DNA of 41,682 nucleotides from a bacterium (GTDB taxonomy: Bacteria > Vulcanimicrobiota > Xenobia > Xenobiales > JADMJV01): assembly GCA_030149525.1 (NCBI GenBank), contig JASBRJ010000021.1, positions 1-41,682 of the forward strand, written 5' to 3'. The translations under genes and the position numbers were made by a program. Position 1 is the first letter of the stretch. Every line of letters starts with the position of its first letter. Positions 32,851 through 40,600 of the stretch are shown piece by piece. The notes under the pieces were generated by a model that saw only the letters and a list, made by a program, of their open reading frames with translations, did not search any database and was not told where the DNA came from.

Positions 32851-33333
32851 GTGAAGAATCCGATTTTATTGGTACTGGTCTATCTTTTCATGTCTGTCGG
32901 CGCTGCTGTGGCGCAACAGGGTTGGGTCGTGACGCCCGGTGACGGGGTCGGTGCGATCACGGTGGGGATGACCCCGGAGGCAGCCAAACTGGTTGTGACG
33001 CCCACTCGAGAGATGGGTAACAAGGGTGTACCGGCCTTGGTCGAATACGGAGACGATCTGGTTATCGAGTATCACAACCGCAAGGCGGCCATCATTTCGC
33101 TCCACTCTAACTCCATCAAGACGAAGAACGGGAATATCCCCTGGACTCCCTACAACGGCGCCGCCATCGGCACTCCCTGGAACACGGTCGTGGGTCGTAT
33201 TCCGGGAAGCAAGATCTCTCGCAAACTCCCCACCGCGAAAGGTTACCCCGACGAGTTTTATCACGCCTATCAAAGTCTCGGGATCGGCTTTCGAATCAAG
33301 GGTGGTTCCATCGTTCGCGTAGACATCTGGTAG
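32851..33333 (+). CDS. Small secreted protein of unknown function
   Basis: The 160-residue protein has a clear signal peptide (MKNPILLVLVYLFMSVGAAVAQ) with an AVA-Q cleavage site. A compact domain with the pattern PGDGVGAITVGMTPEAAKLVV, then ALVEYGDDLVIEYHNRKA and IGTPWNTVVGRIPGS follows. The pattern of a repeated GxG-I-x-x-G-M turn resembles small periplasmic proteins of unknown role. GTG 32851 has GAGG about 8 bases upstream. It is divergent from the ACT gene; the 177-base region between them holds a 7-base inverted repeat (GATGTCC 32797 / GGACATC 32820). Confidence 0.78.
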   Translation: MKNPILLVLVYLFMSVGAAVAQQGWVVTPGDGVGAITVGMTPEAAKLVVTPTREMGNKGVPALVEYGDDLVIEYHNRKAAIISLHSNSIKTKNGNIPWTPYNGAAIGTPWNTVVGRIPGSKISRKLPTAKGYPDEFYHAYQSLGIGFRIKGGSIVRVDIW

Positions 33334-33401
33334 AACGCCTACATTTTCTCTCCATAGTCATTCGCTAATCTGAGGCCAAAGGGTTTCGGAGGTGCGAAAA
33401 G

Positions 33402-34424
33402 ATGGATGGAGATGTTCTCAAGCGTTATGAAAACGTGGTCGTCAAATGGGTTTGTTTGTCGGCTTTGGTTCTTGTCTTTCCTTTCACGCTGAACAACTTT
33501 TGGCATCAACGATGGATGATCGCCTGCTCTTCCCTCGCAGTCGTCATCTGCCTTTTGTGGAACTGTATTCGACTGAAAAGAGAGCAAAAACCTCATCTCG
33601 AGTTCCTTTTTCCAGCCATCGGGGTTTTTCTCGTTCTGTGTTTTCAAGAACAGGGTGTGATAGGCGCTTTCTGGTCCTACCCCGCCATCAGTCTGTTTTA
33701 CTTCATCCTGCCCCACGACCGGGCCAGGTGGGTGAATCTCGCTCTCCTGATCACCATCGTTCCATCCGCCTTCCATGTTCTACCCGTGCCTATCGCCTCG
33801 AGGGTCACGGCCAGTTTAATAGGAATCAGTGTGACCTCCGGGATCTTCGTCTTTCTCATTGAAACTCAGGCCAGGGAACTCAGAAAAATGGCCGTCATAG
33901 ACCCGCTCACCCAAGTCTATAATCGATTGCAAATGGATCTTGTTTTGGGGCAGGCCAGAGCCCGTGCCCTGAGGCACCAGACCCCGTCGACGCTGCTGGC
34001 CCTCGATATCGATCATTTCAAATCGGTCAACGACGAGTTCGGACACGACGTGGGAGACCGCGTTTTGTGTCAGGTGGCAGCGGTTCTAAAGTCACGCACT
34101 CGAGAGACCGACATCATCTTTCGCACCGGAGGTGAAGAGTTTCTAGTTGTCCTTGACGGTGCCGATCTGGTCAAAGGAGCCAAAATCGCAGAGGAGTTGA
34201 GAGCGCTTATCGCAGGCGCGAGGCTCTTAAAAAAGCGACCGGTCACTGTCAGTGTCGGCGTCTCTCAGTGGAGAGAATCGGACGAAGTTCGAGAATGGCT
34301 AAAGAGAGCAGACCAGAGGCTCTACCGCGCCAAGGTGGGTGGGCGAAACAAAGTGGTGTGGGAAGACTTGCCCGACTTTCAGGCCGGCCCTTCGTCTCCC
34401 AAAATACGCATGGAGTCGAGATAG
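33402..34424 (+). CDS. Membrane diguanylate cyclase (GGDEF)
   Basis: The 340-residue protein has an N-terminal membrane part of about six helices (15-160) and a C-terminal GGDEF domain (about 165-330). The active site is intact (FRTGGEEFLVVL) with the substrate motif LALDIDHFKSVNDEFGHDVGD. The inhibitory I-site RETD lies 5 residues before GGEEF, so product feedback by cyclic di-GMP is likely. It makes cyclic di-GMP from two GTP. ATG 33402 has GGAGG 9 bases upstream. The last 46 bases overlap the 3' end of the convergent protease gene. Confidence 0.95.
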   Translation: MDGDVLKRYENVVVKWVCLSALVLVFPFTLNNFWHQRWMIACSSLAVVICLLWNCIRLKREQKPHLEFLFPAIGVFLVLCFQEQGVIGAFWSYPAISLFYFILPHDRARWVNLALLITIVPSAFHVLPVPIASRVTASLIGISVTSGIFVFLIETQARELRKMAVIDPLTQVYNRLQMDLVLGQARARALRHQTPSTLLALDIDHFKSVNDEFGHDVGDRVLCQVAAVLKSRTRETDIIFRTGGEEFLVVLDGADLVKGAKIAEELRALIAGARLLKKRPVTVSVGVSQWRESDEVREWLKRADQRLYRAKVGGRNKVVWEDLPDFQAGPSSPKIRMESR

Positions 34425-36604
34425 ATACCGTCGCGGTTATATCGAACATCGGTGTCCATCCGGACTCTGACCCTCACGGTCTGTCCGTCGAACTCCGAGA
34501 GATCAAAATTTCGCTCCTCAGTGCTTGTTCTTCTGCCATGGTAGGTTCCCAGGGTGGACCACTCTTGTCCGTCGGAACTTGCCTCAACCACCGCTTTATC
34601 AAGCTTCCAGAAATCGTAGTGAGCGGACAAGGAAAGCCGACACTGGCTTTTACCCTTGAGCGAGATGGCAGGGCTGGTAAGGCTGCTCTTTTCGCTGCCC
34701 CGGTAATGGCCGTTGGGGCTATCCGTCCACTTCCAGTTGCCGTCCGCTTCCTGGATTCTAGCCCACGGCTCTTCTCCCTGAAAACCGTCGTCGGGACCGA
34801 ACTGCGTGGAATAGAACTCTTTGGCAGCGGGAAGACTTGCGCGGGCCGTCTGGAGGTCGCTCCTTTGTCCCACATTGTCCACAAACCGCATAGCAAAATG
34901 GAACTCCCGATCCTTTTCTGAATGTTCGGTCGGATAATGATAGGTGACTACGGAGCCGTTCTCTTCAGGCTTTTTCGTCTCGAGTTTCTCGGCTTCGTCG
35001 AGATTTCCAAGATGCAGAGGTTGAGAGGAGACCCAGAGCTCCACGTCGGCGGGAGGACCTCCCGAGTGACTGTCGTCTCCGCTTGTGACCCATTCCAGGG
35101 TGACGCCTTTCGAATTTGCGGTTTTCACCACAAAGCGCGAACTTGGTGCGGGTCCTTCGGTATCGATTTCCAGCGATTTCGCGGCGTTGATCCTTCCGCC
35201 ACTCTGGCTGCTGCTGGAGAGGGCCGGGATCGGGTCGCTATTGTAGATCAGCCGGTCCCGAACTTCTACAGGTGTAGCCTGCGGAAACTCGGTTAAGATA
35301 AGGGCAGCCGCTCCGGCGGCATGGGGCGAGGCCATAGAGGTTCCGCTGTAGACGCCGTAGCCACCGGCCACGGTAGAGAGAATCTGATCTCCTGGGGCAG
35401 CCAGTTCCACAGTTTTCTCCCCATAGTTAGAAAAAACGGGTCTGCGATCATTTCGGTCGGTGGCTGCCACTCCCACCATGTTTTCCAGAGCGTGACCTAC
35501 CGGGTAATAATTGCGATGATCGTTGTTGTTACGATTGTTTCCGGCGGCGGCGAAATGAACCGTTGAGGGCATAGCGGCGAAGCCTTCCTTGATCGCTTCC
35601 GAGGGGCGAGAGTCTCCCCAACTGTTGTTGGTGATATCCACTCCCATCTTAGCCGCATAGCGCAAGCCCCGCAGGATGGTCGCCGTGTCGGTGTTGCCTC
35701 TGCTGTCAAAAATTTTGATAGCCATCATGCGGGCTTCCCAATTCACCCCGACGATGCCGCGGCCGTTATTGCCGACCGCCGCTATGGTTCCCGCGCAATG
35801 ACTCCCGTGAGAATGATCGTCCATGGGGTCGCCTGAATCCTCCACTGCGTTGTAGCCGTGGACATCATCGATGACTCCGTTGTTATCGTTATCGATTCCA
35901 TCATTGATAATCTCATCCGGGTTGAGCCACATGTTGGCGGCAAGTTCAGGGTGCTTGTAGTCGATGCCGGTGTCGATGACAGCCACCAGCGGGCCGTGCT
36001 TGCGACTTCCGGTGGTGATTTCCCAGGCCGAGGTGGCTTGAATGTCGGCACCGGCGGTTCCGTTTCGACGACCTGTGTTGTGGAGATTCCAAAGTCTCTT
36101 ATCCAGGTCGTTAGGTGTTCTGGCCGGGTGCGCCTGGAAATCTGAGTCCGCCACGGGAGTGAATGTCTCATTTTCGGGAAGAGAGAAGATCATATTTGCT
36201 TCGGCGTAGTCCACGGTGGGGTCTTGGCGAAGGAGGGTGATGGCCTCGGCGGTGGAGACTCCGCGGGGTATGCGGGCGCGAACGATGGGACTCTTCGTAA
36301 CGCTCTCAGGACCGTCTGCCGCAAATTCGAACTCTTCTAGAACTATGATAGGAAAAGAGAGTGGCGAGTCTTCAGCGTTCCCTCTCCGGCGGAAAATGAT
36401 CTCACCCTCTTTGTAGGGACCTTGAGCAAGCTCACGCTCAGTGGTTTGTAGCGCCAAGGGGGAGATGACTGAACGGATATCGCTCTCGTCACCCTGCAGC
36501 GTTTCCAAGGCGGATTGTTTCGGCTTGGAAACCGACTCTGTTTTGACGGCGTAGTGATGATGAGCAACTGTGGGTCGTGATACTGGCTTCACAATAGGCT
36601 CCAT
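34379..36604 (-). CDS. Subtilisin-like serine protease (S8 family)
   Basis: The 741-residue protein has an N-terminal propeptide-like region with an I9-type fold trace (VRARIPRG to VDYAEANMIF). The S8 catalytic domain follows with Asp211 (AVIDTGIDYKHPEL), His266 (DHSHGSHCAGT), oxyanion Asn356 (AAAGNN) and Ser423 (SGTSMASPHAAG). A calcium-loop segment INDGIDNDNNGVIDDV lies after the Asp motif. The C-terminal 230 residues form a fibronectin-like domain and a jelly-roll domain of the kind used for adhesion or substrate binding. The protein looks active. No signal peptide is visible at the ATG start, and no better start lies upstream in frame. Confidence 0.93.
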   Translation of the reverse strand: MEPIVKPVSRPTVAHHHYAVKTESVSKPKQSALETLQGDESDIRSVISPLALQTTERELAQGPYKEGEIIFRRRGNAEDSPLSFPIIVLEEFEFAADGPESVTKSPIVRARIPRGVSTAEAITLLRQDPTVDYAEANMIFSLPENETFTPVADSDFQAHPARTPNDLDKRLWNLHNTGRRNGTAGADIQATSAWEITTGSRKHGPLVAVIDTGIDYKHPELAANMWLNPDEIINDGIDNDNNGVIDDVHGYNAVEDSGDPMDDHSHGSHCAGTIAAVGNNGRGIVGVNWEARMMAIKIFDSRGNTDTATILRGLRYAAKMGVDITNNSWGDSRPSEAIKEGFAAMPSTVHFAAAGNNRNNNDHRNYYPVGHALENMVGVAATDRNDRRPVFSNYGEKTVELAAPGDQILSTVAGGYGVYSGTSMASPHAAGAAALILTEFPQATPVEVRDRLIYNSDPIPALSSSSQSGGRINAAKSLEIDTEGPAPSSRFVVKTANSKGVTLEWVTSGDDSHSGGPPADVELWVSSQPLHLGNLDEAEKLETKKPEENGSVVTYHYPTEHSEKDREFHFAMRFVDNVGQRSDLQTARASLPAAKEFYSTQFGPDDGFQGEEPWARIQEADGNWKWTDSPNGHYRGSEKSSLTSPAISLKGKSQCRLSLSAHYDFWKLDKAVVEASSDGQEWSTLGTYHGRRTSTEERNFDLSEFDGQTVRVRVRMDTDVRYNRDGIYLDSMRILGDEGPA

Positions 36605-36695
36605 GCATTGCTCGTAGAGAGTCTTTAACTCACTTCTTGAGGAGTCTATTCGGCGGGAAGGAAAAAATTGGATCAGAAATGTGAACAGTTGGAGG

Positions 36696-36709
36696 GTTTC
36701 TCAAGAAAC
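36696..36709. repeat. Perfect inverted repeat upstream of the acid phosphatase gene
   Basis: GTTTCT (36696-36701) and AGAAAC (36704-36709) flank a CA dinucleotide in the 148-base divergent region between the protease and phosphatase genes. A second one, AGGAGT / ACTCCT (36719-36738), lies just downstream. They may be operator or leader elements; no function is known. Confidence 0.4.
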
Positions 36710-36752
36710 GATGACTCAAGGAGTTTCATCACACTCCTGAAAGTCTCTCGGT

Positions 36753-37610
36753 ATGAACCTTAAGAACTTCCTTTTGACCCTTGGTGTAACCGCTCTGACC
36801 TTGTCGCCGCTTTGTGCCGAGACGCCATCGACTCGCAAATGGACTCACGAGCGACTCCACGGAGTTCTCTGGATCCAGACCTCCCCGGAGCACGATTTTA
36901 TGTGCCGCCAACTCTACGATCTGGCCAAGATGCGGGTTGAGGAAGCGCTCAAGGACAAAAAGTGGACCGCCAGCCTGGAGCAAACCGGTGATTTTTCTAA
37001 GCTGCCCCCCGCTGTCATCATGGATCTCGACGAAACCGTTATCGATAACTCTCCCTTTCAGGGTCGACTGGTAGACAGAGATGCCGACTACGTGGAAGAT
37101 TGGTGGCAAGAGTGGGTCCAACAAGGTGAGGCCGAAGCTCTGCCCGGAGCCCCGGAGTTCATTCACTTTCTTCTCAAAAAGGGTGTGAAACCTATCTTTG
37201 TCACCAATCGTGAAATCAACGGTGAAAAGCCGACGCTTGAGAATCTCCGTCGCGTCTTCAACTATCCCGAACTGACCGGCGAAGACATTCTCTCCCAAGG
37301 CGAGGCTGAAGGATGGACCTCCGACAAAACGTCTCGACGAGATTTGTTGGCCAAAAAATATCGGATCGTTCTCTTGATGGGAGATGACTACAACGACTTT
37401 ACCTATCTTGGCAAAAAACCCGGACCCCAAGAGCGGGTGGAAAAGAGTCGAGAGCACGCCCAGATGTGGGGTAAAAAGTGGATTTTGATGCCAAATCCCC
37501 TTTATGGCAACTGGGAGAAGGCTCTCTACCAGTATGACTACGGTTCAAGCGACGCGGAAAAACTCAATCGCAAGTACAAAGCGATGGATCTCAAAGAAGA
37601 AACAAAGTAG
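36753..37610 (+). CDS. Class C acid phosphatase / 5'-nucleotidase, e(P4) family
   Basis: The 285-residue protein has a signal peptide (MNLKNFLLTLGVTALTLSPLCA) and the e(P4) HAD-family motifs: LWIQTSPEHD, the nucleophile pair VIMDLDETVIDNSPFQ, IFVTNRE, MGDDYNDF and PNPLYGNWEKAL. Family members are periplasmic or outer-membrane phosphatases that release phosphate from nucleotides and allow NAD-derived nucleosides to be taken up. The Cys near the cleavage site (SPLCAE) does not make a canonical lipobox, so it may be a soluble periplasmic form. It is divergent from the protease gene and convergent, 3 bases apart, with the large repeat gene. Confidence 0.92.
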   Translation: MNLKNFLLTLGVTALTLSPLCAETPSTRKWTHERLHGVLWIQTSPEHDFMCRQLYDLAKMRVEEALKDKKWTASLEQTGDFSKLPPAVIMDLDETVIDNSPFQGRLVDRDADYVEDWWQEWVQQGEAEALPGAPEFIHFLLKKGVKPIFVTNREINGEKPTLENLRRVFNYPELTGEDILSQGEAEGWTSDKTSRRDLLAKKYRIVLLMGDDYNDFTYLGKKPGPQERVEKSREHAQMWGKKWILMPNPLYGNWEKALYQYDYGSSDAEKLNRKYKAMDLKEETK

Positions 37611-37613
37611 GCT

Positions 37614-40600
37614 CTAAGACGCTTCGTCCGTCACTCTTCTTAGCTGCAAGATCTCTTTGTGTCCCGGAATCTTCGGCCAGTAGCGAAGCGACGCCACATG
37701 GCCCAGCTTTTCGGTCGTGAAAAGCTGCTTGGCCTGTTCTGAGGCCACCACACTATCGGCGGTAGCAAACATTTTGGCACCGGCAAAGCGGTAGTTCGTC
37801 TTGGTTAGGGCAACGATCTCTTGGGAAGACTGGGCGCAGACGGGGCAGTTTTGCGCCTGGGCCGGCGGTAGCTCAGTTCCGCAGGTGGCGCAGGTGCCGT
37901 TTTCCTGATGGCCACCGCCTTGCTGGCGTTCCTGGTCGTCTGCCTCTTGGAGTCCTACTCGTACAATCTTAATTTTGAGCCCGGTATCCGTCTCAAGATT
38001 CTCTTGAAGAACGGCTACCAATTCACCCTCTTTGAGTTCTTTCTTCTCTTTCGTTTCTTCGGTCTCTTTGCTCTTTCGAGGCTTTTGAGATCCGTAGAGA
38101 CGACCCCCACCGCCACCACCGCCTGTGTCGCTGACAACTCGACTGCCGGAACCCCGCACCGCTTTTCCTCGCCCACGAATCTTTTTGAGGGAAGAATCTT
38201 CCTCTTGCTGGGCCGGCGCCGCTTCGACTTTCTTGGTTTTCGACTGGGCAAGCCAGGAAGAACCCTCCTCAGAGGCAGCTCGAATGTAGAGCTTCTGTTC
38301 GTGCTCTGTCTTTTTCTTGACCACCTTTTTATAGGCCTCGAACTCCTCTTCGTCTTCCTCCTTCTTCTTTGTCTTGAGATCTTCGTAGTCGTCAGGAGAA
38401 ACGGTCTTGTCTTGGGCTTTACGAAGAGTCTGCGGCACAGACTTTTTGACGGCCCCCACTTCCTCGGCGGGTTCAACTCTAGGTGGCGCCTCCGGAGCTC
38501 GAATGATCAGCTGGCGGCCGGTGCGTTCTTTAAAGGCCACGGCAAGCTGATGGACGCTGGTCGGATCTGTTTTTTGATCGCTCAAGAGCTGGGCATAGAC
38601 TCTGGTGGAATCGTCGGTCATATCGACGCGACCGATATCGATGTCCTTGTTCTTGATCTCAAGAAGAGTTTTCTTGACTCTTTTCTGTTCATGATCGAGG
38701 CGACGCCAGTCGTCGGACATGAGCTCGAAAGAACGTTCCGGAGCAGCACTTTCGCCGGTCTTCTGGAAGAGAGTGCGTTCGGCCTGAAGCTTATCACGGG
38801 GTGTTGACCGCTTCTGAAAGAGGATAACCCCGTCTTCAGACTCCTCCTGGGAAGTGGCTTCTATCGACCGGGCGGAGGAGCTCTTTTCAGGTTCGGCTTC
38901 GAACGGCTTCGCACCGAGCTGGGGAGTGGCCGAGCCTTGAGCACTCCAGTAGCTGTCCTCCCGGCTGGGCCCGGAGGTAGGTCGATGGCTGCTCTGGTTC
39001 ACGAATCTTGGGCCCTTCCTCCGTTCGGTCTGACTCGAGAAGTTCACCGAGGATTTTCGCGCCGAGCGAGAGGGGCCGGCTATGGGAGCTTGTTCTGTGT
39101 TGTGAAGTTCCAGACCGGCGCTCTTGGGCGAAGTCTTTGGGGTCTGGGCGACAGGCAGTTCCGTTGGAATGGCGGCCAGTGCTTCCTCCACCGTCTGATG
39201 CCTCTCCCCACGGTCTGGTTTCCCTTGAGCCGGGAGATGGGCCGCCGCCGACATAACCGATGTGTTCGAAACCGTGGCTTCCGGTTCGACCTCCACCCGG
39301 ACCTGTTCTCTTTGGAGAGAGTCTATCTGCCTGGTCGGCGTTTGGGACGACCGGGTCTTTTCCACAGGGCCTACAATGCTGCCCCGTTTTTGGGAAGCAG
39401 ACTCTTCGGTTTCTTCGGGCGGGTTTGGAGTCGCACCCTTCGCCGGGGCGGGAGGTTGAACGTTAAGCTGACGCTCACCGCCGGGGGAAACGTTTTGTCT
39501 TACGGGGCCGTCGGGCTGGGGGGACTCGGCCTCCTCTCCGGTGCTCGCTTGCGGCGCGGTGGGTTGATAATTGTGGTTTCCGCTGCCCGAGTTGTTCTCG
39601 ATCGAGCTGACCGACCTCGACTCCAAAGGCTCAGGCTTTGGTTCCACTCCAAGCTTCATGTCACTATCGACTTTGGGCGGCTCCACGTGGAGTCGGTGCT
39701 CGGCCACAGATTTACCAATTTCCCCTGGGGGATTTCCCGTCGGGGAGGTCGGTTGAGGAGGGGCAGGCTGAATAGGGGCAGGCGTCTCGGCAACAGGTTG
39801 CGGCTTGGTTGACTGGGGAGGAGTTCCGCCCTGGGTCGGAGGCTCCACTCCGAGGGAAATCTCAGAATGACTGGAAGGTTCGCTGCCGCCGACCTTCCCG
39901 AAGCCGATCCCGATTGTCTGGCTATTCTCCTTAAGTCCACCGGACGACATTTTCTGTGTCCCTGGATTGAGGAAACTGTCCCGCGTGGAGTCGCCCAGTT
40001 CCGCTTTTTTGCTATCTTCGACAGGCTGCACCGCGCCGGAGTAATTCTGTTTCTGTCGACCCTTGCCAAGGCCCAGGTCGAAGTCGGATCCGCTGGATTG
40101 CTTCTCGCCTTTCTTAGGCAAGGCACTGATGGGACCAACCGGGCCCGCCCGAGGGGGTTCCGGGTCTTTAGCTTGAGCGGGAGGCTGCTCGGGCGGAGCA
40201 GGAACCCCCGGGGACGGTATACCGGTCTCGGGTGGCTGCAGGCCTACTTGCGACCCCGATTTCTCGGCCTTCTCTTCTTGAGATTCGTCCTTCTCTCTGC
40301 CCTCAGCAGGGTCTAAGGGAAGTGGAAGCCCACTTATCGGCGTCCCAGTCGTAGGAGTCTCTTTGTCGGCTTGCTTCAGCTTCTTAGGCTTCTCCAAACC
40401 GAGTTCGGGCTCCCCGGAATCCAAAGGCTCAGGCTTTGGTTCAACTCCAAGCTTCACGTCACTATCGACTTTGGGCGGCTCCACGTGGAGTCGGTGCTCG
40501 GCCACAGATTTACCAATTTCCCCTGGGGGATTTCCGGTCGGGGAGGTCGGTTGAGGAGGGGCAGCCTGAACAGGTTGGGCCTGAATAGGGGCAGGCATCT

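Noticed and set aside
37908-39812. Plus-strand open frames of about 300 codons opposite the giant gene
   Set aside because: They are by-products of the biased composition of the repeat gene. The minus frame is continuous for more than 1350 codons and ends in a zinc ribbon.
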